NCBI GenBank assembly: GCA_920105625.2
Contig: OV050033.1
Location: 128,773,821 to 128,837,820 of the forward strand
Direction: 5' to 3'
DNA length: 64,000 bases
DNA from: Clusia tigrina
Taxonomy: Eukaryota > Arthropoda > Insecta > Diptera > Clusiidae
This document shows positions 49,973 through 60,917 of this stretch, in pieces; position 1 is the first letter of the stretch; every line of letters begins with the position of its first letter. The notes beneath the pieces were generated by a model that made no database searches, was not told the DNA's origin, and saw only the letters and a list, made by a program, of their open reading frames with translations. The position numbers and the translations under genes are program-made.

Positions 49973-50270
49973 AATACAAATTTAAAAAGGTAAAAACAAA
50001 ACAAACGAAACAGTTCGCAAACGTAGTAAAGTTTAGTAAATGAAATGTAATGTTATAACCGATTCAATTAGAGCGGATTGTCCAATTGTTTTTCTTTTTT
50101 AAGTTTCAAGTTACTTGTATTAAACACACTTATATATCTTATATACTTATATTATTACCCTATTACCCTGCCGTTATTTCTATTGTGTGGCCCGTAAAAA
50201 AGTTCTAATCGGAAACTAATAGTGAAGGAAATTATAATTTATCAAACCCCCAACAAAGTCAATAAATTTC
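49973..50270 (+). terminator. Rop 3' UTR with candidate poly-A signal
   Basis: The first clear AATAAA after the stop is at about 50261-50266. A longer UTR is possible. Confidence 0.45.
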
Positions 50271-51170
50271 AATTAGTAATTATTATGAACACGCAATGAT
50301 ATATGGAACATTTATCATATATCTTATAGCATTGTAACCGTTATTAAATTGCATACTTACATACTTATACAACATATATATATCAGCCTATTTGTATAGT
50401 ATTTCTCTTCTCTTCAATGAAATGGTATTTGAACTACTTTTATTAATTCTTAAATTATGCGTTATATTTATTTAGAAACGAAAATCAAGTTACATAAAAT
50501 TATTACTTATAAATGCACACAAAGAAGTTACAACAAGAAAAGAAAGCATCATTAAGAAAAACAATTTAATAATTATGTACACTAAATATATTTAAATGTA
50601 TTCGATAAACCGTACTTACAAAAAAGCATACGAAACAAAGTTAAAATTGAAATTCATAATAAAATTAAAATATGTGCATACACAGAAAAACAAATAGAAC
50701 ACAATAACCGAAAGAAAATACCCGAAGGCGAAAATATGTTGAGCTAAAACGGCAAAATAGTAAATATCGAAATTGATATTGAATAAATTTGCAAAAACTG
50801 ATGTTGTGAAAGGCAACAAAAAATACACAATTACACAAAATATATATTCGACAACCATATTAAGCAAATTTGTATACATATAAAATCTATATCTATATTT
50901 TAAAATACACTTCATAGTCGTAAGTACACATAATGAAAGAATACTTAGTATACTCTTTTTACCCATCTTAAGGTTAAGGGTATACTAATATTTTGAAAAG
51001 CTTGAGCAGAACTTGATAAGAAGAGATTATCGTGTATTGAAAAGCTGCGGACTGGAGTTACACACGCCACATGGGTGAAGAATTATGCTGATTTATGGCA
51101 ACACTGAAAAGTGGGCGTGAATTATCATCATAATCAATGTAACGTAAACGAACTCCAAATAGAGCGGCAG
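50271..51170. other. AT-rich intergenic
   Basis: A hydrophobic 116-codon minus frame (50616-50966) is rich in Phe, Tyr and Asn and is probably compositional. No gene. Confidence 0.5.
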
Positions 51171-51424
51171 CATATGTCGTTGACGTAAGCAGGTCTTAAG
51201 CGGGAATACATGACACAATTATACCACCATTTAAATGTCATTGACGTAAGCAGGTCTGAAGCGGGGAATACATGATACAATTATGCCACTATTTGCATAT
51301 GTTGTTGACGTAAGCAGGGCTTAAGCGGGGTATGCATGATACAATTATGCCACAATTTAAGTATGTTGTTGACCTAAGTCGGTGTTAAGCGGGGTATACA
51401 TAACAGATTTATGCCACCATTTAA
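51171..51424 (+). repeat. Four-copy tandem repeat, about 63 bp
   Basis: Each unit reads GTTGTTGACGTAAGCAGG, then CTTAAGCGGGGTATACATGA and ATTATGCCACCATTTAA. Copies begin near 51174, 51238, 51301 and 51365. Confidence 0.92.
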
Positions 51425-52710
51425 AGTTGATAGAATAACAGTGAACAATAACAATTGTAAGAATTTAACATACGTGCGTCCTTCCTTGTGATCATTTAGA
51501 ACAGATTATAGAAGACAATAGAAAAGAGAATACACGTTCAAAGACATATAAGTAAATATGGATATGCTACCATGTTTCCATAAGCATACATAGAATTAAG
51601 ATTTAGAAAACCCCATAGATAAACATAGGTTTTTTCAGTATAATTTGTGTCAAGGAATAAATAAATAGAAAATAGTTTGTTAATCGGGTAGGTTACCATC
51701 AGAGAACTGCAGTAATGGCACTCATCGAGTGTTTTGTTTTGGTAATTTTTGAAACTTTTGAAAGTAGTTTGCACAATTTATATACCAATTACATATTTGA
51801 ATTTGGTAGGTGTAATTGGTATGCAAAGTGCAGTAAAAAAGTACCAGAGAAGGCTCGTGGGTGTAGTTATGTAGTAAGTCTCTGTATCCCATGCATCGCG
51901 TTGAGTTGAATTGAGATTTTTAGACATTTTATTACATACTTATTTAATAATTACTATTAAGATAAATTAAGGTTTTATTATATTGTTTGCACTCGGCTTT
52001 GTTTCGTATACTCGCAATCACTTTGTAGTAAATATATTGAAAATAGCTCAGTTGAAGAGATGACGTACTTTTATATGGATAGGTCGAAAATCCAACTCAA
52101 CTCTCTGATTCCATTCATACAATCCCGGAATTAATCGGTCCTCTGTTGAAGAAACAAACACCTTTTAATAGCAATTTTTTTCACCTTAGGGCTATATACA
52201 GGATTAACTCTAGTTACCATGGTATGTGTGGGCGGTATAATAAGCGTGGCGATTAAACTTCGCATTGAAAGCAATATTGGTAGAAGGATTACAAAGAAAT
52301 TAATTTTTTTTAATTAAATAAAATTTGTAATTTTTAAAAGGTTCTAAGTGAATTTTTAGTTTATAATATTTAAATAATTGAAATTTTTTGTTTATTTTAG
52401 TGAATTTTTAATTTATAATATTTAAATAATTGAAATTTTTTGTTTTCTATTATTTTTGCTTCCTGAAGCATCTTTTAATTAATCCTTCACATTTGGCGTA
52501 TTTGTCGGGGGATTAGTTTCAGTATTTACATCTGTATGTTCTAACTTAGCGTAGTCTCTCTTTTTGGTTCTTGGGATATTATGCGATTTCCATCAAGTGC
52601 GGACAGACAGGTGCATATAAATGCAACGAATCAGGAAATAAAAATGAGTGTAAAACGACTCAATAAGTGACTTCATCAATTATACCTAAGAGGTACAGAG
52701 TGACATAAAG
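51425..52710. other. AT-rich intergenic
   Basis: A short direct repeat 'taatttataatatttaaataattgaaattttttgttt' lies near 52355-52445. No gene recognised. Confidence 0.5.
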
Positions 52711-52912
52711 CAAAAACGGCAACAGAACCAGGATCAGTGCATTTGCAACAGAAGCTACACAATTTAACGACAGAAAATTTGCGTTTGGCGACAGAAAAGA
52801 AACAACTTATTGTTAGAGGTTTCTATTCTGTCGCCAAACGTTTATTTTTGTTGTTAAATTTTGTAGTTTCTGTTCCAAATGCACTGGATTATGTTTCTGC
52901 TGCCGTTTCTGC
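52711..52912. repeat. Imperfect long hairpin, about 90-bp arms
   Basis: The left arm (CGGCAACAGAACCAGGATCA, then GTGCATTTG..ACAGAAGCTA and GTTTGGCGACAGAA) pairs with the right arm (TTCTGTCGCCAAACG, then TTTCTGTTCCAAATGCAC and TGATT...GCTGCCG). Several mismatches and small bulges are present. It looks like a fold-back element or MITE remnant, and a structured transcript is possible. Confidence 0.8.
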
Positions 52913-53604
52913 TTTATACCAATCTGTAACTTTATAAATTACCAAATTTTTCTCTCAATTCGATACACATTTCTGTTGTCCCTATGCTCAGGTTATGCTT
53001 ACAAGTATGATCAATGTCGTTTTATCGTCAAGTGTCCACCGCAGGCAATGCGGAAAAGTTCGTCTCACACGGGCATAACCTCGGGCGTAAATATATATCA
53101 TTTTCGATGCGAGTACTATTTTATTTATACATTTATTTACAACACAAAACATAAACTTTAATCATAATAATACTAGAAAGAAAAAAAAACAGCACAGCAC
53201 GAGGAGCACAGTCTTCAACTGAAGAGATGCGAAGATTACAAATCACTTCTGCACAATGAAATTGTTAATATATACGATATGCTTACAAAGACATTATAGA
53301 ATCTGCATAGAACTTGGATGCGATTGCAAGTAGCGGATCAGTAGTTTTACAGGATCCAAAAGTTTCAGAAATATCATTGAATTGTTTGTGGTGTCACAAT
53401 TGTGTGGTGTATTCCCTGATTTAGAGTGTAGGGAGAGAAATGTTGGGTTAACAGCACTGTTAACTGCAAAGGTGAAAAGAATGTTTTTCGCACATTTATG
53501 TTAATTTTTTTCGCTGACAAGCACTGGAAAATATTAGCGGATTATGCTGGGAATTTTACATACTCCTCTAGCTGGTTATACTTCAAATGGCACAACAAAT
53601 GCAA
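52913..53604. other. Intergenic, nothing recognised
   Basis: No gene or repeat supported. Confidence 0.5.
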
Positions 53605-53730
53605 TCTCTCGCCTGTCAAATAGTAAACAAATGCCTTGCACTCACACAAGCTAAATAGTTAAGCATGTGTGTGTGCTTTGTTTGCCGTACAACATTGATA
53701 AATTGGACAGGAGAGAGATTGCAAAATAGT
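53605..53730. repeat. Diverged inverted repeat, MITE-like
   Basis: TGCAATCTCTCGCCTGTCAAA (about 53609) faces TTGGACAGGAGAGAGATTGCA (about 53702), with inner CACACAAGC against GTGTGTGCTTTG. Outer sequences ATGGCACAACA and GGCAATGTTGTACC may be worn ends. No transposase. Confidence 0.55.
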
Positions 53731-54539
53731 ATTTTAGTTTGGGGGAGAAGTGGCAATGTTGTACCCTACATGTTGATGTTATACTCTACGTGTTGATGCT
53801 ATGACCCACATAATATTCGTACGTCGTCTATTTGAACGTAGTATGAAGATTTGTTTTACAGGTATGAACATATTCACACATATGTATCTATATATGTGTG
53901 TATATTCTTTGCTCTTCGTAACATGATTTGTTTTTGCTTTTCCACACAATTAATGAACTCCCTTTATTCATGAATAAAAGGAAAATCTTTTCAAATTATA
54001 AACTCTTAATAAATATTTATCTTAATTTACTTAAACAAATCAGAGTTAGTTAATAACTATTACATTTGTGTTAATTAACATAAAATCTATTCAAAAACTA
54101 TTCTGCTTAATAGTAGAAAGTTACGCTATTCAAGTAAACGTATAACTTACAATTTAATAATTAAAGTGTTTTGTCAAATTTCAATAAATATATATATATG
54201 AATGTAATTACCCATATTAGAATTTTTGTGGTACGTCCACCTTAGTTACGTATTTATCTTAAACAAAAGCAAAAAAAAAAACGAAGCTTCAAAGGGATTA
54301 TTAAATACGTCGTCATAAGCACACGTAAAACAAAAAAAAATTAAAAAAATATTTACGTTACATTATTTAAGAAATTATGAATATAATCATAAAATAAAAT
54401 TTTAATTTCCATATTTAAAACAATACATATAAAACTCAAACGGTTTAGTATTGTACTCCGAATAGTAAAAACTCACCATAGAATTAAGAGAACTGTCATA
54501 ATATTATGCAGTACTGGCTGCGACCAGGTAGGAACATAG
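53731..54539. other. AT-rich intergenic
   Basis: No gene recognised. Confidence 0.55.
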
Positions 54540-55600
54540 TTATTTCGATATAAACGTTATTTGCTTTATGCTCGCTAAATTACTTACAACTGTTACGAAT
54601 TTAAATGTCAATTCTCTATTCTGACTTAATGATTACAGCAAAAAAATTAATAATAAGAAAATTCATACAATAATTAATTTATAAATATATGTCAAATTTG
54701 ATTCATTTGAATTTGGCAAAAATTTTACTTTGAATAACGTTGGCAACTTGCAACGTTATTAATGTAGAATCATACATCCATAAAAAACTTAGAGCAATAA
54801 CTACCATTATGCTATGGGAGTATTCGATAAAACACACAACTTAAACTGCGAGCGTAACGCTACTATTAACTTAACATTTTTGAGGGCTGCCCTTTCTTAC
54901 TTCCATTCAACGGAATGTAATAACAGAATAACAGGTGGCGTTGCGAACGCTATGAAAGTGTGTGTGTGTGTGGAATCTCGCATATGTAAACTGTGAATAA
55001 CGTAGCAGTAATAACGTTATTGTATATATTCGTAAAGCATCAGCAACGTAATTAACGTTATTTGTGCTAAACTGAAATAAAGTAGCACTAGTAACGTCTA
55101 CATAGATATTGGCTATTCCACTATAAACGCTAATTTTTGTAGCATCCAGAATGCTCACTGTTTAATTAACGACAACAATAACATTAAGTAACAACAACAA
55201 CTGTTTAATTGACAACAACATCTGTTTAACTAACAGCAACAACAATCGTGATCACAGTGGACGTTGCAAAAATGTATGCATTACACCCTATAATCAGTTT
55301 GTTGGCTGGAATCGGAGGTCATTTCAATAGTAATAACGTTATTTAATCAACTTTAAATAACGTTATTGATTGCTTAAAAATTCTTATAATATTCCGAAAC
55401 CTTATTGACGTTACAATAATGTATCATTGTAAATCCTATTAATTGGTAAATTCATAGAAAATGTCAAGCAAACTTTCAATATCGTACTACTGACCACGTT
55501 ATTCATCAAATTCATACAAAAAAAAAATCGTTTACGGTAATAATGTAATAAAAGCATATAAACAGCGTAATACTTATAACGTTAGTAATTATATAAAAGC
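54540..55600. repeat. Cluster of AACGTT palindromes
   Basis: AACGTT, mostly as ATAACGTTAT, occurs about eight times (near 54553, 54736, 54752, 55013, 55054, 55335, 55358 and 55578), plus many TAACG half-sites. A CTGTTTAATTGACAACAACA unit repeats at 55155-55235. No gene is associated. Confidence 0.7.
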
Positions 55601-57689
55601 ATATATATACAACAACAAAAAACACCACAATAATTAATATTATTTACGCTTCAATATAGCACTAATAACCTTATTATTTTCATATAAAAATGTCTAATAA
55701 AAATATTATTATTGATACAAACTGTACATTAACAGTATTCTGTACAATCATATGCTATTCCAGTAAAGCACTCACACACTAGTGTTAATATATGCACGAG
55801 AGCTGTTGTAGCAGTGCCACAATCCTGTCGCTGCACAACAACAACAGACCACTCAACTAACATAAGCATAACTTTTCTTCTTAAATGTTAAGTATATTTA
55901 CATATGTGAATGGCTAAAACACAACAACAAGAGAATAACATTAATGTTAAAATATAACAACTTATTTAATATTGGAAAGTACATGCAAATTTATAAAAAC
56001 AAAATATATATATAAAAAATACAACATTTACTAATTAAACAATAACACACACATTTGAAGTGTTTTCTTAAAATCGATACGCTATTCTAATACAAACTTT
56101 ACAGTGCAAATAAACTTCAAATCAAATCTTTAAAAAATTATTAAACAGAAAATGCATATAAGTAAGCAATTAAATTTGCATATGCGCCCCAAATCTAGTT
56201 ATATAAGTCCAAGTTTTGAAAATATATTATTCAACAAGTGCGAATCAAGCAATTTAATATTTAAAAAACACACATTTATAAGTGTTATATGAAATATAAG
56301 CAAATCTTTTACCATTTATAATTCTACATAAATTGAATTTTCTAGCCATATAAGTTTCAAATACAATTATATATTTTAAAAAAAATCAATTATTATATAA
56401 AATTGTGTATTGCACAGCGCCGGTGTAGTCCCATGACCGCCCAACATCGCCTGGCCCGGTGGTTTGCTTTTAAATTGAGGATCACAGGCAAACTGCCATG
56501 GTCACCCATGGGGCCACACTGCGGCGTCTGTGCAAACATGTGTATACTTAGATTTAATTGTTTATTGCTTGTTATACATTAAAAGAAATGAATTAATAAT
56601 ATTTATAATATTAATGCATCTAAATTAAACGAACAATTGAGGATCACCGGTTAAGAAATGTATTTTAAAAAACAAAATTATTACTTAATGTTAAGAAAAT
56701 ATTACATTATTTCAACTTATAAAAAACATTTATTATACTTGAAAAAATGTGAAATAACTTATTATTATTAAATATCGAAAAAATTATAAAAAAATTTGTG
56801 AAATAACTTATTATTAAATATAAAAAAAAATTTTAATAATTGTGAAATAACTTATTATTATTAAATTTCAAAAGGCAGTAAACAAAACTGTTCAAATTAA
56901 CACAAACAACACAACTCTTAAAAAACATCAAATATAAACAAAAACAACACAACAAAATATAAATAAAAACAACACACCAACTCTTAAAACACATCAAATA
57001 CGAAAGCAAAAAACCACAAATTCAACGAATATTTGTGAACAATTTTGTCAATTTATTTTATTCTCCATAAACAATGAGAATGCACTTTTAATTATAACTT
57101 AACAACATAAGTAAAAATAACTACAAACAAAGCAATGTGCGAAAAGCTCAGTTAAGTCAACATGGAAGAAGAAAAGAACACATCAGTTTTGCAAATGTAT
57201 TTAATCCCAGTTTTAATTTACAGCCGCCGCTCCGTAGCTGCCGAAATTCGTATTAACTTAATATATAATTAAATGAAATTGTTAGAAAAATGTATAAGCC
57301 CATACAGACAACAACTCGCATATGTAAACCCAATAATAGTAACGCTTTCACACACATAACGCAATTAATTACATACCAAAACGTGCGCAAACGTAACGCA
57401 AATTAAGCAAAAGTGTCAAAACTTGTGCGAATGTAGTGCAGAAGTTCGTAGAGAGGTATCACAATATTATTACCAACTAGTACGGTTTATTGTCCATCCA
57501 AGAAAATCTTAATAAAAATATAACTACAAAAAAGCCATCAAAAATGGTAACAATCCCGCTTTTTACTCAACTCGCTGGCGCGAGCAACTAGAATAAATGA
57601 TTCAATGTAAATTGTTATTGCATTTTGCTACGTAAGTACTATGATTGTCCTCTGAACTGCTTGTGCAATAGGAGAGGGAAGGGTGCAGG
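55601..57689. other. AT-rich intergenic, A-rich on plus strand
   Basis: Repeated 'gtgaaataacttattatta' units lie at 56748-56870, and an AACAACACAAC-rich stretch at 56890-57010. One GC-rich island (56410-56545) is listed separately. No coding gene. Confidence 0.55.
56410..56545. other. GC-rich island of unknown nature
   Basis: About 135 bp of far higher GC than its surroundings, with sharp edges. It contains GGTGTAGTCCCATGACCGCC, TGGCCCGGTGG and two nearby CCATGG sites around GCCATGGTCACCCATGG. It does not fold as a tRNA by eye and encodes nothing recognised. It could be a SINE or retro-copy fragment. Confidence 0.4.
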
Positions 57690-57871
57690 GCGGTTGCGTA
57701 TGCGGACAATGTTGCTATCAGCATCTCGGGCAAATATATATCTATGAGAGACTTCTTGCAACGTATGTTAAACGTTCTCACCAAATGGGCTACAGACTGT
57801 GTGTTGGGGTTAACCCGACTAAGACTAAGCTGGTAAGTATAAAATTCCGCAATTTATCGCTTCGGAACTAG
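57690..57871 (+). mobile_element. LINE reverse-transcriptase scrap
   Basis: Encodes AYADNVAISISGKY (the catalytic YADD appears as YADN at 57699-57710). After a frame change comes GVNPTKTKLV, the conserved segment downstream of the RT active site in I/R1-type elements. Truncated on both sides and abuts the gypsy fragment. Confidence 0.75.
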
Positions 57872-58209
57872 ATGTTAATTGCCAATTCGTTGTTCTTTTA
57901 TCTTCTCTGCTGTCCATTCTTCGTCTGGTAAAACAGTCATTAAGCGCACATCGACTACTCCTTTCCCTTCAGCTTTAGAGTAGTGCTCACATTCCACATT
58001 GCAAGGACGTCGTGATAATGCATCAGCATTCCCGTGGCTTCCACCTCTGCGATATTCTATTGCGAAATCGTAGCTTTGGAGTCGCTCAATCCATGTCACA
58101 ACCTGACCTTCGGGATTTTTGAATTGTAATTGCCAGCGCAGAGCAGCGTGATCCGTTCTCCACAATAACTTTTGTCCATACAAGTACTCGTTAAAGTGCT
58201 TCACGCACT

Positions 58210-58888
58210 TGTGAAGACCTAAATTTTATAACAATTTTAGGTCACACAAAATACCGCCCTCACCATATACCAACACCATGCGAGCACATGTAGCCAAACC
58301 ACGCCACACGTGGTTATGCTCGAACATGACACAACGCCGAAATACGGGAATTCCGTATGCGCGAACACGACACAGTGCCGAAATACGGGACTTGTCGATG
58401 CTCGCATAAAAAAATGTATAAAAGGCCGGTGCGCGGAGGAACCGGTCTCTTGTGATTTCAACAGCGGCGGCGACAACAGCGGACGAGCAGGCGAGTAAGT
58501 GGGTATAGTATTCGCGGACATTGGCGACCACGGCAGACAGTTCCTGACTTTTGAGACTTCTTACGTGATTGGTGGTGTGAGGTTTTAACCGACATCACTA
58601 CCACGTAAGAGAGTGCTCCCCCTAGACGAAGTAAACGCGAGGTTTTAACCGGCGTTGAATTTCAAAGCAGCTATTGCTTCTACGTCTGCCACTACCCCAC
58701 TTCACTGCAATTAGACGAAGCGGAGATAATACAGAATTTAGTTATAATTAGTCTAAGATGAAGTTGTAATTTACTGAATAATAAAATAAAGTAAAACTCC
58801 ATCAAACGTGTTGTGTTAAGGTCAAGAAAATAAATATTGTACAGGACTCTGGGAAGACTGAGCGTACCCCAGCTAGAGATTCTTTACA
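58210..58888 (+). repeat. 5' LTR
   Basis: Begins TGTGAAGACCTAAATTTT and ends TTCTTTACA. TATAAAAGG at 58417-58425 is the likely promoter, and AATAAA at 58780-58785 a likely poly-A signal. The first 40 bp hold an inverted repeat GACCTAAATTTT...AATTTTAGGTC. Confidence 0.93.
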
Positions 58889-58906
58889 TGGCGCCCGAGC
58901 AGGGAC
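58889..58906 (+). promoter_or_regulatory. Primer-binding site, tRNA-Lys type
   Basis: TGGCGCCCGAGCAGGGAC directly follows the LTR. It differs at one base from the complement of the tRNA-Lys(UUU) 3' end. Confidence 0.85.
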
Positions 58907-58925
58907 CTTAACACAACGAATTGAT

Positions 58926-59483
58926 ATGAAGCCGAAGTCAGGGTGGATCTATACCCTACGCAGAGACCAGCTAGAACAATACGCGGTAGAATTTAAATTT
59001 GACGATACTGGAAGTGTGGACGAACTGCGAAAAAGGTTCGCAGCTTTCATAGTTGATATCACCACTAACCCAGAATTCCGCAAACGACTGGAGGAATTGG
59101 AAATAAAGCACACGCAAGGGACAACAAGCACCACATTACCAAAAACGTCGAAGTCAACGTTAACACAACCATCTCACGTCCACGTAGAGGAAATGGAACG
59201 ACACCAGGAACATCCATCTGGCGGTGCAGATAACATGAACGCCTTTTTGTCAACTCAATGTGTTACCGTCATTGAACAAGTTCGTAAGTGGCCAGTAAAA
59301 TACGACGGCGATAAGGATCCGTTGGGATTTATAGAGCGCGTAAAGGAACTGGCAGACATGTATAGTCTCAACCGGGACTTACTCCCTCGCACAATGCCAC
59401 AGCTTCTCACAGATAAGGCATTAACCTGGCACCGAAACAACAAAAGGCAGTGGGTCACGTTTGAAACAATTGACAGTGCGTAA
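58926..59483 (+). CDS. Truncated gag of the LTR element
   Basis: 185 codons from the first ATG after the primer site. The N-terminus (WIYTLRRDQLEQYAVEFKF, then VDELRKRFAAFI) looks SAP-like, as in several insect Ty3/gypsy gags. The C-terminal half (WPVKYDGDKDPLGFIERVKE, then LPRTMPQLLTDKALTWHRNN) is a capsid-type segment. It stops at 59481-59483, well short of a normal gag, without a nucleocapsid zinc knuckle. The stop lies where the frame of the next ORF begins, so the truncation and the acquired sequence may share one event. Confidence 0.8.
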   Translation: MKPKSGWIYTLRRDQLEQYAVEFKFDDTGSVDELRKRFAAFIVDITTNPEFRKRLEELEIKHTQGTTSTTLPKTSKSTLTQPSHVHVEEMERHQEHPSGGADNMNAFLSTQCVTVIEQVRKWPVKYDGDKDPLGFIERVKELADMYSLNRDLLPRTMPQLLTDKALTWHRNNKRQWVTFETIDSA

Positions 59484-60909
59484 CAGGAATCCTAGGAAGC
59501 AACAGCAGAGGTCACCACAGAAACAACAAGGACAGCAAACGCTAATACAACAACAGTTGACAATAGCAAACGACGATCAACAGATAACCCCGCCTGCAGT
59601 GAGACGAGGGCATTCGATATGGAGCACAAACAACAGCAATCTCAGCAACAACAACAATAACATTAAAAAAATTGCCGCTAGCCTCTCAGCTAAAGCCGGC
59701 GCTGCCGAAGAAGCCAAAGCAGCCGCAACTACATCACCGGCTTCATCCACACCTATAACACCCCGAAACCACGGACGGAAGAAGAACCAACAAGTAACGC
59801 AAGTCCTGCAACGAATTGCTGACACTCTTGAGGATCAGGAAACACATCCGATGCCCGCCAAAGTGGCTAATATTGAATTAGCAGAAGGTTCACGTACAAG
59901 TGCACTCACAGCGACATCGCCTCTACTAAACGCAAATTATGATGAAACTCCAACGCTGGACTTGCACGATCCCAATTCCAATTCCAACGCTCACGTTCGT
60001 CTACCAAGCACTGCGCCTTCATCGGCACCGCAGCGCGATTATAAGATCAAAGACAAGTTCAAACGGACCCTTACGCTGGACAACCAGGTCAACTGCAACG
60101 CGGTGGTCCCGTCACCGAGCGCACAAGTATCCGCTGAAGGCACTGGTACTGCTGGCATAGTCGCAGCCGAGGAGGAACAGCAACGCGGTTCGGTAAAACT
60201 GGTCTTATCCAAAAATAAGGGTAGGATTTTCAAAAGTGGGGTACTTGTTCAGTCCGACCAACCCGAGCGGTCTGCAGTCAACAAGCGACAGCATCTGTAC
60301 AAACATCGGTGGGGTGCTGAAGCCAACGGCGATGCTTCCTGCGACGCAATGCCTCCGAAATTCAATGACAAGCAAGCCATACGAATAGCGTCCGACGGCC
60401 TTTTTGAAGACTTCAATGAAGAGTCGAGCAAAAGTACACTTTCACGTAACAATAGACCAGTGGTCCCCAATCTATTTGATATGGACACGGACACAGCTAC
60501 ACCGGCCGACATTATTACCAGCTTTAAAGTTGACAGGAAGGGCAAACTGAATGTCGTAGCCGATGCGCAATCTAGACAACCGCTAGAAGCTCTTTACTCA
60601 CGTACTGAACTGCAAGATGAAGAGAAGGAAGAATATAACGACGGAGGCACGTGGAAGAGAGGCGCTACATCATTGACCGCGCTATTAAATAAACTGCCCA
60701 TTACAACTGGCCTCACTTTCTGCGACCTGAACGAGGTACATGGAGAGAAGGGGCAACACTTACCACAAACGGTCAAAGACGCAATAGCAGCGAGGGTGCA
60801 GATAGATCATAGGACTGGGAAACTGAAACGAATGCGATTCGAAATACCACCATACCGAATCGTCATTAACCCCACGTCAATAACCGTAAGATTGCGCACC
60901 ATGAAGTAA
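59461..60909 (+). CDS. 482-codon open frame of chimeric or captured origin
   Basis: Long open frame, +1 relative to gag and overlapping its end. It has no ATG at its 5' edge, so translation would need a frameshift, readthrough or an internal start. Order: Gln/Asn- and Ala-rich low complexity (residues 1-90), a basic TPITPRNHGRKKNQQ patch (about 97-112), KIKDKFKRTLTLDN (about 196), KLVLSKNKGRIFKSGVLV (about 247), RQHLYKHRWGAE (about 275) and SSKSTLSRNN (about 324). Then comes KGKLNVVADAQSRQP (about 361), which resembles the RNase H tail of gypsy pol (NVVADALSRQ). No RT or integrase motif. The text looks like fly nuclear protein rather than pol. I cannot name a donor. The stop codon lies in the polypurine tract. 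Confidence 0.6.
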   Translation: MKQLTVRNRNPRKQQQRSPQKQQGQQTLIQQQLTIANDDQQITPPAVRRGHSIWSTNNSNLSNNNNNIKKIAASLSAKAGAAEEAKAAATTSPASSTPITPRNHGRKKNQQVTQVLQRIADTLEDQETHPMPAKVANIELAEGSRTSALTATSPLLNANYDETPTLDLHDPNSNSNAHVRLPSTAPSSAPQRDYKIKDKFKRTLTLDNQVNCNAVVPSPSAQVSAEGTGTAGIVAAEEEQQRGSVKLVLSKNKGRIFKSGVLVQSDQPERSAVNKRQHLYKHRWGAEANGDASCDAMPPKFNDKQAIRIASDGLFEDFNEESSKSTLSRNNRPVVPNLFDMDTDTATPADIITSFKVDRKGKLNVVADAQSRQPLEALYSRTELQDEEKEEYNDGGTWKRGATSLTALLNKLPITTGLTFCDLNEVHGEKGQHLPQTVKDAIAARVQIDHRTGKLKRMRFEIPPYRIVINPTSITVRLRTMK

Positions 60910-60917
60910 GGGGGGGG
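60902..60917 (+). promoter_or_regulatory. Polypurine tract
   Basis: TGAAGTAAGGGGGGGG directly precedes the 3' LTR, as required for plus-strand priming. Confidence 0.85.

Noticed and set aside
50616..50966. 116-codon minus-strand frame with membrane-like segments
   Set aside because: AT-rich Phe/Tyr/Asn bias as expected by chance in this DNA; no recognised motif.
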